From assembly GCF_025567525.1 (NCBI RefSeq), contig NZ_JAOQJY010000002.1, positions 178,362 through 242,361 on the forward strand: a stretch of DNA of 64,000 nucleotides, read 5' to 3'. A program made the position numbers and the translations under genes. Source of the stretch: Gallintestinimicrobium propionicum. GTDB taxonomy: Bacteria; Bacillota; Clostridia; Lachnospirales; Lachnospiraceae. Positions 44,902-53,131 of this stretch are shown piece by piece; the stretch's first letter is position 1, and each line of letters starts with the position of its first letter. The notes beneath the pieces are model-generated. The model saw nothing but the letters and a program-made list of their open reading frames with translations, was not told the DNA's origin and made no database searches.

Positions 44902-45921
44902 GTGATAAAAGTGGAACCAATGATACGGATTGCAGGCGTCAGTAAGACGTTTTCTGTCAAAGACAATAAGGTGGAAGCACTGAAAAATGTCAGTCTTGAC
45001 ATTGCAAAGGGTGATATTTACGGCATCATCGGTATGTCCGGCGCAGGCAAAAGCACGCTGGTACGATGCTTAAACTTCCTGGAACGGCCCACAGAGGGTA
45101 CTGTTTATGTGGAGGGACAGGATCTTTCTACCCTGGATGCAAAACAGCTGCGACAGCTGCGCAAGCATGTTGCAATGATCTTTCAGAATTTTAATCTGCT
45201 GATGCAGCGGACGGTTCTGGATAATGTATGCTTCCCGATGGAAATTGCGGGCGTGGATAAAAAGACAGCCCGGGAAAAGGCAAGGGAATTTTTAAAGGTA
45301 GTAGAGCTTTCCGACAAAGAGAAAGCATATCCGGCACAGCTGTCCGGCGGACAGAAGCAGCGAGTAGCGATCGCAAGGGCGCTGGCAATGAACCCGACGA
45401 TCCTGCTGTGTGATGAAGCGACCAGTGCCCTGGATCCTACTACGACAAAGTCAATTCTGGCGTTGTTAAAGGATATTAACGAAAAATACGGCATTACGAT
45501 CGTGATCATAACACACTCCATGGAAGTTGTTCAGGAAATCTGTACCCATGTGGCAATCATTGATGCAGGAGAGCTGGCAGAAAATGGTACAGTGGCAGAT
45601 GTTTTTGCAAGCCCCAAGTCCAGAGCTGCAAAGAAGCTGGTATTTCAGGGGGATCAGAAGGTGGCGATTATGAAGAGCCGCCGCTGCATCCGCATCGTAT
45701 TTACGAAGAACTCTTCTTTCGAACCTGTGATTGCGAACATGGTTCTGGAATGCAGGGCGAGCGTCAATATTCTGATGGCGGATACCCAGGATATCGGCGG
45801 AATTGCAACTGGTCAGATGATTCTGCAGCTTCCGGAGGAAAATCAGACTGCAGACAAGATGATTGCGTATCTGAGAGAAAAAAATCTTACAGTAGAGGAG
45901 TTGAAGGATTATGTTGAGTAG
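44902..45921 (+). CDS. metN: Methionine ABC transporter ATPase
   Basis: A 339-residue ATPase with Walker A GMSGAGKST, signature LSGGQKQR and Walker B LLCDEATSALD. A C-terminal NIL domain of about 75 residues, the methionine-sensing part of MetN, shuts the pump when internal methionine is high. The GTG at 44902 is the first in-frame start after the leader; a GTG at 44911 or ATG at 44920 is also possible. Its stop overlaps metI by 11 bases. Confidence 0.93.
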   Translation: MIKVEPMIRIAGVSKTFSVKDNKVEALKNVSLDIAKGDIYGIIGMSGAGKSTLVRCLNFLERPTEGTVYVEGQDLSTLDAKQLRQLRKHVAMIFQNFNLLMQRTVLDNVCFPMEIAGVDKKTAREKAREFLKVVELSDKEKAYPAQLSGGQKQRVAIARALAMNPTILLCDEATSALDPTTTKSILALLKDINEKYGITIVIITHSMEVVQEICTHVAIIDAGELAENGTVADVFASPKSRAAKKLVFQGDQKVAIMKSRRCIRIVFTKNSSFEPVIANMVLECRASVNILMADTQDIGGIATGQMILQLPEENQTADKMIAYLREKNLTVEELKDYVE

Positions 45922-46576
45922 CAAGGAAATTAGCATGCTGATCGAGGCTACCGGCACATCTGTCTATATGACGCTTGCCTCTACCCTGATGGCATATGTG
46001 ATCGGTCTTCCGATCGGAATTTTACTGGTTGTATGCGCACCGGGTGGCTTGAAGCCCAAGGCTGTGCTGTATAAGATCCTGGATTTTATCGTAAATATTA
46101 CGAGATCCATTCCGTTCCTGATTCTGATGCTGCTTGCAACGCCGCTGGCACGTCTGGTGACAGGCAAATCCTATGGCGCAAATGCGACAATCATTTCCCT
46201 GACACTGGCAGCAGCACCGTTTATTGCCCGTCTGGTGGAGTCTTCTCTTCTTGAGGTGGACAAGGGTGTGATTGAGGCGGCTCAGAGTATGGGTGCAAGC
46301 ATCTGGCAGATTGTTTTTAAAGTGCTGATCGGAGAGGCGAGAGTTTCTCTGATCGTCGGTTCCACGATTGCACTGGGGACTGTGCTTGGCTATACTGCAA
46401 TGTCCGGTGCCATCGGCGGCGGCGGTTTAGGAGATGTGGCGATCCGTTACGGTTATTCCAGATGGGATACCAAAATCCTTCTGGCGACGGTTGTACTGCT
46501 TGTTATTCTGATGCAGATCATTCAGATTGTCGGCAGCCGTTTATCCAAGAAACTGGACAGAAGACTGACCCATTGA
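45911..46576 (+). CDS. metI: Methionine ABC transporter permease
   Basis: A 221-residue permease with five membrane segments and the binding-protein-dependent transport motif (EAAQSMGASIWQIVFKVLIGEA), the loop that contacts MetN. It overlaps metN and is followed 72 bases later by metQ, the usual gene order for the methionine importer. Confidence 0.94.
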   Translation: MLSSKEISMLIEATGTSVYMTLASTLMAYVIGLPIGILLVVCAPGGLKPKAVLYKILDFIVNITRSIPFLILMLLATPLARLVTGKSYGANATIISLTLAAAPFIARLVESSLLEVDKGVIEAAQSMGASIWQIVFKVLIGEARVSLIVGSTIALGTVLGYTAMSGAIGGGGLGDVAIRYGYSRWDTKILLATVVLLVILMQIIQIVGSRLSKKLDRRLTH

Positions 46577-46648
46577 GGGGCAGGATATTCTGTTTAGTCA
46601 TAGAGTGGTTCCGGATACCAGAAAATCCGGCCGAGAGAGGAGAATATT

Positions 46649-47572
46649 ATGAAAAGAAAAGTACTGGCACTGGCATGCACACTGGCACTGAGCGCAGGTC
46701 TGCTGGCAGGCTGCGGCAGCAGCACAGATACTGCTGCAGAAGCAGAGAGCACTGTAGCAGCTGTTGAAAGCACCGAAGCTGCCGAAGCAGAATCTACCGA
46801 GGCAGAAAGCACCGAGACTGCAGCAGAAGTGGAATCCAAAGGCACCATTACGGTAGCAGCAACTCCTGTTCCTCATGCAGAAATCCTGGAGGCAGCAAAA
46901 GATCTGATGGCTGCAGAAGGCTGGGATCTGGAAATCGTAGAATTTACCGATTACGTACAGCCTAACGAAGTAGTGGAGAGCGGCGATGTAGATGCAAACT
47001 ACTTCCAGCACGTGAATTACTTAAATAGCTATAATGAAGAAAAAGGAACGCACCTTGCGATCGCAGGCAAGATCCATTACGAGCCTCTTGGTCTGTATCC
47101 CGGCAAGCAGAGCGACCTCGCTGCAATCACAGACGGCGCTGAAATCGCAGTTCCCAACGATACAACAAACTGTGCAAGAGCGCTGCTGTTACTGGAGGCA
47201 GAGGGTCTGATCAAGCTGGATCCCGAAGCTGGTATCACCGCAACAGAGAATGACATCATTGAGAACCCTCATAACATCAAGATCGTTCCTCTTGCAGCGG
47301 AGCAGGTAGCCCGTACTCTGGAAGATGTTGACTTCGGTGTTATCAACGGCAACTACGCTATGGAGGCTGGCCTGACCAGTGCAGATGCAGTTGCTCTGGA
47401 GTCTGCTGATTCCGAAGCAATCCAGCAGTATGTAAACGTGGTTGCAGTTAAGGAAGGCAACGAGAACAACGAAGGTGTACAGGCACTGGTAAAGATTCTG
47501 AAATCTGATGAGATCAAAGACTTCATCAACGAGAACTATAAGGGCAGCGTTGTTCCTTACGACGGAGAATAA
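46649..47572 (+). CDS. metQ: Methionine-binding lipoprotein
   Basis: A 307-residue lipoprotein with a signal peptide ending in the lipobox LLAGC (Cys about 21), a low-complexity Ala/Glu/Ser/Thr linker (about 25-64) that probably tethers the domain to the membrane, and a NlpA/MetQ-type substrate-binding domain (VAATPVPHAEIL, then YVQPN and ANYFQH). It delivers methionine to MetNI outside the cell. The codon use is strongly biased, as in highly expressed genes. Confidence 0.95.
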   Translation: MKRKVLALACTLALSAGLLAGCGSSTDTAAEAESTVAAVESTEAAEAESTEAESTETAAEVESKGTITVAATPVPHAEILEAAKDLMAAEGWDLEIVEFTDYVQPNEVVESGDVDANYFQHVNYLNSYNEEKGTHLAIAGKIHYEPLGLYPGKQSDLAAITDGAEIAVPNDTTNCARALLLLEAEGLIKLDPEAGITATENDIIENPHNIKIVPLAAEQVARTLEDVDFGVINGNYAMEAGLTSADAVALESADSEAIQQYVNVVAVKEGNENNEGVQALVKILKSDEIKDFINENYKGSVVPYDGE

Positions 47573-47663
47573 TTTCCGCTAAGGACAGCTTTGAACTTGT
47601 AAAAGCGATGAACGAAATGAAATAATGGAACATTTTCGGTCTGCTGTGAAAACAGTGCCGATA

Positions 47664-47708
47664 GAAAACTGCCATCTGACGGGAAACTGCCGGGTGGCAG
47701 TTTTTTTA
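47664..47708 (+). terminator. Rho-independent terminator of metNIQ
   Basis: AAAACTGCCA pairs with TGGCAGTTTT around an internal loop and is followed by seven T. Confidence 0.8.
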
Positions 47709-47742
47709 TCGTATAGGAAACTTCGTTTCCATACGATAAAAA
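47702..47742. repeat. Hairpin next to the metQ terminator
   Basis: TTTTTATCGTATAGGAAAC pairs with GTTTCCATACGATAAAAA with one bulged base. The left arm begins in the terminator U-run, so the two structures compete or act back to back. Confidence 0.65.
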
Positions 47743-47804
47743 TGCTCCGCGAGGATGCGCACTCGGCGCAGGGGCAGATGGTTGCCGAGCATGTATTCTA
47801 TTGT

Positions 47805-47833
47805 TTTACCTGGAAGGTAAGATGTGATATAAT
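47805..47833 (+). promoter_or_regulatory. Promoter in the repeat-rich spacer
   Basis: TTTACC and a perfect TATAAT at 17-bp spacing, 326 bases before the next gene. The downstream GATATAATGAGC word is repeated twice more further on. Confidence 0.5.
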
Positions 47834-47895
47834 GAGCACGAAAGAAAAACAAGCGACGCCGAAGGCGGCATTTGTTTTTCTTGTGCCATTAGAGA

Positions 47896-47943
47896 ACGAG
47901 CAGCCTGCGTAGCAGGCGGTAAAGCGCGTCAGCGCGGGCTCGT
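47896..47943 (+). repeat. Dispersed hairpin repeat, second copy
   Basis: ACGAGC (47896-47901) pairs with GCTCGT (47938-47943) around GCCTGC-GTA-GCAGGC and a GCGC-rich stretch. The first copy at 15287-15335 has ACGAAC / GTTCGT at the same place. Confidence 0.65.
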
Positions 47944-48056
47944 GATATAATGAGCGCAAGAGAGCGGGAACAGGCGAAGCCTGCTCATCGCGAACGGCGA
48001 AGTTATTGAGTGAGCTATGCTCACGATATAATGAGCGCAAGAGAGCGGGAACAGGC
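47944..48056 (+). repeat. Direct repeat carrying a -10-like box
   Basis: A 32-base unit beginning GATATAATGAGCGCAAGAG is identical at 47944-47975 and 48025-48056, 81 bases apart. Hairpins lie between the copies, among them CAGGCGAAGCCTG and GTGAGC-TAT-GCTCAC. The shorter GATATAATGAGC also occurs at 47826. The rest of the 586-base gap between metQ and the DUF6044-like gene shows no gene. Confidence 0.75.
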
Positions 48057-48133
48057 ACGATACTGTGAAAAATGTGCCAAAAGCGCGTAAGTGTGAGCAA
48101 TTATAAACAAAAGCCTCAAAGTGCCATTGCTGG

Positions 48134-48139
48134 TAGAAT
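48134..48139 (+). promoter_or_regulatory. Extended -10 before the DUF6044-like gene
   Basis: TGG-TAGAAT without a good -35, 19 bases upstream of the start codon. Confidence 0.35.
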
Positions 48140-48158
48140 TTGTAATTAGGAGACTGGA

Positions 48159-49898
48159 ATGAAACGATTTTTAGGATGGTTGGATCGCCGTTGGTACCTG
48201 TTTTTGGCAGGCGGCTGTATCGGCGCAGAGCTGCTGGTATTTTTGATTTTTCGGGAGAACAGCTATTTTACAGTGCAGGATAACCTCGATCTGTTTGTCG
48301 CGCACTTTCAGGTACTGAGCCACTCAAACAGCTGGTTTGCACACGGTGCGACGGTTCCGATGCTGGGCGGCATCAGCCGGGACAGCCTGAGCAGCGAATG
48401 GAATCTATACAATATTTTGTATACATTTATGCCGGTATTTTGGGCGTACCTGACGGGGTATTTTTTGAAAATCCTGATCGGGACAGGCTCTTTTGTGCTG
48501 CTGGCAAAGGATGTCTATCAGAAAGCGTATCCGCGGTACCGGGGAATCGCCTGGGCGGCTGGGCTGTGCTATGGACTTCTGCCGCTGTTCCCGGCATATG
48601 GAATCGCGTTTGCATCGATTCCGCTCGCAGTGTTTATTTTACGGCGGATCTATCGGAAAGAGGGAAAATGGTGGTATGCACTGCTTTTTGTCTACCCGTT
48701 TTTATCGTATTTTTCCTACTTCGGATTTTTTCTGCTGGCGTATCTGGTGTGTGCGGTTGTGATTGTGTCGATTCGAGACAAAAAATTCTGCGGTCGTCTG
48801 GCAGTCGCTGTGCCGGTGCTGGCGGCTGGCTATGTTTGCTTTGAATATCGTCTGTTTGGACAGATGCTGTTTTCGGATGTCAAGACGATACGGGAAACGA
48901 TGGTAGAGAGCAATTTGAACTTTTCCGAGGTACTCGGTCAGATCAGGGAAGCGTTTTTGACGCCGGTGTTCCATGCGGCTTCCGACCATGCAGTTTTCGT
49001 GCTGCCGGTGTGCGTAATTGTACTCGTCTGGCAGCTGATGGCGGCAGTTCAGAAGAAAAATCTGAAAAAGTTCAAAAGCAGCGCGCTTTTGTGGGTGCTC
49101 TTGCTGATCGTGTTCAATTGTCTGGTGTATGGATTGTACTTTCAGGGGGACTTCCGGGGATTGTTTGAAACGCTTCTGCCTCCATTAAAAGGTTTCCAGT
49201 TCAATCGAACCGTATTTTTCAATCCGTTTTTATGGTATGCGGCGCTGTTTCTGGCGTTAAAAGCGCTCTACGATACCGGAAAGCTTTTCTGGAAACGGAT
49301 CGCAAATCTGGCAGCGTGCATTGCAGCTGCTGTAATTTTGCTCACACCTGCGGTTTACAATGAATTTTACTGGACCTGCTATCACCAGGCGTACCGTGCA
49401 GTGAAGCATACAGAGGTCAATCTGTTGAACTTCCGGGAATACTACAGCACCGACCTGATGGAGGAGATCAAGGCGGATATCAATTATGATGGAGAATATG
49501 CGGCCGGCTACGGATTGAACACCGCTGTGCTGGAATACAGCGGGATTTCCACGCTGGACGGCTATCTCGGTTTTTACCCACAGAGCTATAAGGAAGAATT
49601 TACGAAGCTGATCTGGCCTGCCTATGAGAGAGTGCCACAATGGCAGACCTATTACGGGGAATGGGGCGCGCGAGCCTACCTGTTTGCCGGAAGCGGCGAG
49701 AGTATTTACAATCCTTACCGCAATCAGGTACTGTCGGATCACCATTTATATTTAGACAGTGAACAGTTTGTAAAAATGGGCGGAAAATATCTCTTTTCCC
49801 GTTATGAGCTGGATAATGCAGAAGAGTTGGGCTTCACACTGCGGGGAGTTTATTCGAATGAAAACTCGCCGTATACAATTTACCTGTACGAAATTTGA
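48159..49898 (+). CDS. DUF6044-like polytopic membrane protein
   Basis: A 579-residue protein with about ten membrane segments, then a soluble C-terminal part of about 160 residues. Between the first two segments it has VQDNLDLFV, an acidic motif in the position of the GT-C catalytic loop, then a large loop with WNLYNILY. From memory it resembles DUF6044 (B. subtilis YkoS-like) proteins of unknown function. The C-terminal part has YGLNTAVLEYSGISTLDGYLG. It lies behind the repeat-rich spacer, has AGGAG before its start, and probably belongs with the surface-glycan genes, though no partner is adjacent. Confidence 0.6.
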   Translation: MKRFLGWLDRRWYLFLAGGCIGAELLVFLIFRENSYFTVQDNLDLFVAHFQVLSHSNSWFAHGATVPMLGGISRDSLSSEWNLYNILYTFMPVFWAYLTGYFLKILIGTGSFVLLAKDVYQKAYPRYRGIAWAAGLCYGLLPLFPAYGIAFASIPLAVFILRRIYRKEGKWWYALLFVYPFLSYFSYFGFFLLAYLVCAVVIVSIRDKKFCGRLAVAVPVLAAGYVCFEYRLFGQMLFSDVKTIRETMVESNLNFSEVLGQIREAFLTPVFHAASDHAVFVLPVCVIVLVWQLMAAVQKKNLKKFKSSALLWVLLLIVFNCLVYGLYFQGDFRGLFETLLPPLKGFQFNRTVFFNPFLWYAALFLALKALYDTGKLFWKRIANLAACIAAAVILLTPAVYNEFYWTCYHQAYRAVKHTEVNLLNFREYYSTDLMEEIKADINYDGEYAAGYGLNTAVLEYSGISTLDGYLGFYPQSYKEEFTKLIWPAYERVPQWQTYYGEWGARAYLFAGSGESIYNPYRNQVLSDHHLYLDSEQFVKMGGKYLFSRYELDNAEELGFTLRGVYSNENSPYTIYLYEI

Positions 49899-49923
49899 CA
49901 AAGTATTTGATACATGATATGAT
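49895..49923 (+). promoter_or_regulatory. Promoter of the radical SAM gene
   Basis: A perfect TTGACA and TATGAT at 17-bp spacing. The -35 starts inside the last codons of the preceding gene. Confidence 0.7.
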
Positions 49924-49981
49924 TGTGAGTAATGACCGCAGAGAGCGGTGCTGACAGATAAGGATAAGGGGGACATGTAAA

Positions 49982-50944
49982 ATGCCGATCAGAATCAGCA
50001 ATTATGCTGGAAAATTTGGATGGAACGCGAGAAAATATTTTCCCAGACTGGCATCTGAACTTTACCTGAAGCTTCAGTTTACGACCAGAGGAAAGGTACA
50101 GCAGGACTATATTGACTATTTTCTGAATGCACCGGAAATTCCGCATCCGCATGTAGTAAACCTGGAGACAATCAATCGCTGCAACTCGACCTGCGAGTTC
50201 TGTACGGCGAACAAAAATGCAGAAAAGCGTCCCTATGCCCGCATGTCGGAGGAGCTTTACTACAGCATTATCGATCAGTTAAGGGACTGGAACTACAAGG
50301 GGCATCTGACCCTGTACGGAAACAATGAGCCCTGGCTGGATACCAGAATCGTAGAGTTCCATAAATACGCAAGAAAACAGCTGCCGGACTGCTTTATCTT
50401 TATGTCCACGAACGGACTGATCCTGGACATCGATAAGGTAAAATCGATCATTCCGTATGTCAACCAGCTGATTATCAATAACTACTGTCTGGACATGAAG
50501 CTGCATGACAACATTCAGGAGATCTATGATTATGTCAATGCGCATCCGGACGAATTCAAGGACGTTGATATCCTGATTCAGATGCGCTATCTGAAAGAAG
50601 TCCTGACCAACCGTGCAGGCAGCGCACCGAACAAAAAGGCGACCAGCAAGATTATCAAAGAAACCTGCCTGATGCCGTTTACTGATATGTGGATCACGCC
50701 CAACGGCAAGCTGGGTATCTGTTGCTGTGATAACTTTGAAGTGACGGATTTCGGTAACCTGAACAATATCGCGTTGAAGGACGCATGGAACAGTGCCCTG
50801 TACAAACGGCTGCGTACTGCAGTAAAGGACGGCAGACAGAACTGGGAGTTCTGTAAACACTGTGACTTTATCGACACGAAGCTGCGCACGGACATTGCGA
50901 AAGAAGCAATGAAAGAAGCAGGATACGGCAAATACGCGAAATAA
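49982..50944 (+). CDS. Radical SAM / SPASM-domain protein
   Basis: A 320-residue enzyme. The radical SAM cluster motif is C67-x3-C71-x2-C74 (CNSTCEFC), and the C-terminal SPASM-like part carries CLMPFTDMWITPNGKLGICCCD and CKHCDF, ligands for a second iron-sulfur cluster. Such proteins modify peptides, proteins or sugars by radical chemistry. No precursor peptide gene is evident beside it, so the substrate is unknown; location near glycan genes leaves a sugar or lipid-carrier substrate possible. It has its own strong promoter and ends before a set of hairpins. Confidence 0.88.
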   Translation: MPIRISNYAGKFGWNARKYFPRLASELYLKLQFTTRGKVQQDYIDYFLNAPEIPHPHVVNLETINRCNSTCEFCTANKNAEKRPYARMSEELYYSIIDQLRDWNYKGHLTLYGNNEPWLDTRIVEFHKYARKQLPDCFIFMSTNGLILDIDKVKSIIPYVNQLIINNYCLDMKLHDNIQEIYDYVNAHPDEFKDVDILIQMRYLKEVLTNRAGSAPNKKATSKIIKETCLMPFTDMWITPNGKLGICCCDNFEVTDFGNLNNIALKDAWNSALYKRLRTAVKDGRQNWEFCKHCDFIDTKLRTDIAKEAMKEAGYGKYAK

Positions 50945-50964
50945 ACGTCGGTTCATGTGTAAAA

Positions 50965-51006
50965 GCAGCTGCGCAGCAGCAGAGCGCATCGAAGATGCAG
51001 CTTTGT
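50965..51006 (-). repeat. Dispersed repeat, minus-strand copy
   Basis: The reverse complement of this stretch matches 44533-44580, with GCATCTTCGATGC exact in both. It lies between the radical SAM stop and its terminator. Confidence 0.6.
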
Positions 51007-51041
51007 AGATGACACGGGCGAACTGCACTGAAATTAAAAAG

Positions 51042-51100
51042 AAAAAACAGGCTGCAGCCTCTGACAGGAAACTATGTCAGCAAGGCTGCAGCCTGTTTTG
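51042..51100. terminator. Bidirectional terminator
   Basis: A perfect 16-bp stem (AAAACAGGCTGCAGCC / GGCTGCAGCCTGTTTT) between the radical SAM gene and the convergent oxidoreductase gene. An inner CTGACA..TGTCAG stem extends it. The minus strand has the better U-run. Confidence 0.85.
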
Positions 51101-51120
51101 GTTTTAGCAGGACGCAGAAA

Positions 51121-51207
51121 CGGCGAAAGAAAACCGCTTTGCGCCTGGTTCTCTTTCGCCGTGCAATTCATGACAATAGAATGCTCGCAGAGCGTGCATT
51201 CTATTGT
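51121..51207. repeat. Two further hairpins downstream of the oxidoreductase gene
   Basis: CGGCGAAAGA pairs with TCTTTCGCCG (51121-51161), and ACAATAGAATGC with GCATTCTATTGT (51173-51207, perfect 12 bp). With the terminator they make three stacked hairpins in about 165 bases. Confidence 0.7.
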
Positions 51208-51218
51208 TCGTTTCTGTC

Positions 51219-52775
51219 TCAGTTTTTCGCTTCGTGATATTCTTTTTCCGTATTGACGTTCCAGATGTTGGAGCGGTCGCGGATACCGTTTACGATGTTG
51301 TGTACGACCTCGAAAGAGGTGCACATCGAATGGTCGATATTGTTGTAACGGTGCTGACCGTTTCTGCCGACACAGTAGAGGTTGTCGATGCCGTTGAGCC
51401 AGTGGATCAGAGTATCGATTTCCTCGTAGGTGTCGAAGTAAGCGGGATAAGCTTTTTTAACAGATTCGGAATGCGTATCAAGCACGTCTGCCTTGCTGTC
51501 GATCATGCCCATTTTGATGATCTCGTCCACAGCAAAGTCAGAAAACTCCTGATCGGACATATTCCAGAGCTTATCGCCTTCGTTGCAGAAGTATTCCAGA
51601 CCGATCCATACGGTATGCTCGAGATCGACAACCATGTAAGGCGACCAGTTGTTGTAAATCTGGAAACGGCCGAGCTGTACGCTGCGGTCATGGACATAAA
51701 CCCAGTTGTCCGGAACGATGTTGCCGACGGTTTTGATCTTGGTCTTGTTTTTCAGATTGAGCTTACGCACCAGAACGCCCAGTGTGCGGTAATCACGGTA
51801 AGGAAGTCCTGCCGCAATTTTGGCTTCTTTTTCCGGAACGTCGTTCATACCGCCGACGAGATCGCGGATCGGCATGGAGGAAATGAAGACGTCAGCTTCT
51901 TCGCGGATCTTCTTGCCATCCTGCTCGTAGGTCAGAGCGACGATGTGGTCGTTTGCATCTTTTTCCAGACCGACAACCTTGCAGCCCTTTAAGATTTTAC
52001 CGCCCAGCTTTTCGATTTCGGAAGCGGTTACATCCCACAGCTCGCCGGGACCGAGCTTGGGATAGCGGAAGGATTCGATCAGGGAGGTTTCTACCTGATG
52101 GGCTTTTTTGGTCGGTACGATTTTCCAGAGGATGTCTTTTAAAATCGCAATAATGGAAAGTCCCTTTACGCGCTGTGCACCCCAGCTGGGATCGATATCC
52201 CTGGGATGACGTCCCCAGAGGTTCTCGGTGTAGTGTTCAAAGAACATGGAATAGAGCTTTTTGCCGAAACGGTTAATATAGAAATCCTCGAGGGAGTTTT
52301 CCGGGCGTTTGTGGATCAGGCTCGCGAGATAGCTGAAGCCGACCTGCATCGTCTGGAGAAAGCCCATGTTCATGAAAAGCTCAGGCTTTAACTGAATCGG
52401 GTAATCGTAGAATTTCTGGTCAAAATAAATACGGGACACGCGGTTACGGTTTAGCATAACGCGGTCTTCTTTCTGGGGATCAGGACCGCCCTTTTCCAGC
52501 GGAACGTCGCGCTGCAGCATGATATCGTCCGCTGCGGGAGCCCCCTGCATGGGAAGCATCTGTTCCCACCATGCATTTACTTCCGGAACCTTGGAGAAAA
52601 AGCGGTGACCGCCCATATCCATACGGTTTCCTTTATAGTTGACGGTCTTGGAAATACCGCCCATATGAAAACTCTCTTCAAATACAGTTACTTCGTACTC
52701 ATCGGACTGCTTTAACAGTTCGTATGCCGCGGTAAGGCCGGCAGGGCCCGCGCCGATGATAAAGGCTTTTTTCAT
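51219..52775 (-). CDS. FAD-dependent oxidoreductase (UGM/amine-oxidase superfamily)
   Basis: A 518-residue flavoprotein. The N-terminal dinucleotide-binding loop IIGAGPAGLTAAYEL is followed by the second FAD motif region MGGHRFFSKVPEVNAW, which recalls protoporphyrinogen oxidase, phytoene desaturase and UDP-galactopyranose mutase relatives. The C-terminal FAD-contact motif is LYCVGRNGQHRYNNIDHSM. The start at 52775 follows AAAGGA; an in-frame ATG at 52832 lacks a site. It could act on a nucleotide sugar or a lipid-linked sugar of the surface glycan, but the substrate cannot be read from the sequence. It stands alone on the minus strand, convergent with the radical SAM gene. Confidence 0.82.
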   Translation of the reverse strand: MKKAFIIGAGPAGLTAAYELLKQSDEYEVTVFEESFHMGGISKTVNYKGNRMDMGGHRFFSKVPEVNAWWEQMLPMQGAPAADDIMLQRDVPLEKGGPDPQKEDRVMLNRNRVSRIYFDQKFYDYPIQLKPELFMNMGFLQTMQVGFSYLASLIHKRPENSLEDFYINRFGKKLYSMFFEHYTENLWGRHPRDIDPSWGAQRVKGLSIIAILKDILWKIVPTKKAHQVETSLIESFRYPKLGPGELWDVTASEIEKLGGKILKGCKVVGLEKDANDHIVALTYEQDGKKIREEADVFISSMPIRDLVGGMNDVPEKEAKIAAGLPYRDYRTLGVLVRKLNLKNKTKIKTVGNIVPDNWVYVHDRSVQLGRFQIYNNWSPYMVVDLEHTVWIGLEYFCNEGDKLWNMSDQEFSDFAVDEIIKMGMIDSKADVLDTHSESVKKAYPAYFDTYEEIDTLIHWLNGIDNLYCVGRNGQHRYNNIDHSMCTSFEVVHNIVNGIRDRSNIWNVNTEKEYHEAKN

Positions 52776-53131
52776 GAAACAGGATTCCTTTCTCTGATCT
52801 TGTACTTTCGGTAAAATATTATAATGCGTCAATTATCTTTTATTGTAACATACATGCAGGCACTGTTCAAGCAGGAAATCAGACTGCAGGAAAGGACAGG
52901 TGAACTGGTGTATGATGTTAAGATCGTGCTAAAAACGTTAAAAAGGGGACGCAAAATACACAGGAAGTCGACAGGAGATTACAAAATGATGTATTTCAAA
53001 TTCTTTTCGGAGGGAAAAAAGTTCTATATAATAAAAGATGTAGTTTTGTATAACGTATAAAACTGCATGGGGATTGAGCCGAAGGCTCGTGATTTTGAGG
53101 ATGTCCAAAGTATGGACAGAAGGGAGATTGC
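52776..53131. other. Divergent intergenic region
   Basis: 356 bases without a supported gene. It holds a TATAAT box at 53027-53032 with a poor -35, a GAGCC-GAA-GGCTC hairpin near 53078-53090 and a GTCCA..TGGAC hairpin near 53104-53116 just before the Spo0A-like gene. A 78-codon open frame inside it has no ribosome site or family match and is not called. Confidence 0.5.

Noticed and set aside
47625..47912. A 95-codon plus-strand frame after metQ
   Set aside because: It runs through a terminator and hairpins and has no ribosome site or family match.
47820..48060. CRISPR array
   Set aside because: The repeats are only two or three, unevenly spaced, with hairpins between and no cas genes in the window.
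52824..53060. A 78-codon frame in the oxidoreductase/Spo0A-like gap
   Set aside because: It starts next to the divergent gene's leader, has no Shine-Dalgarno site and no recognisable pattern.
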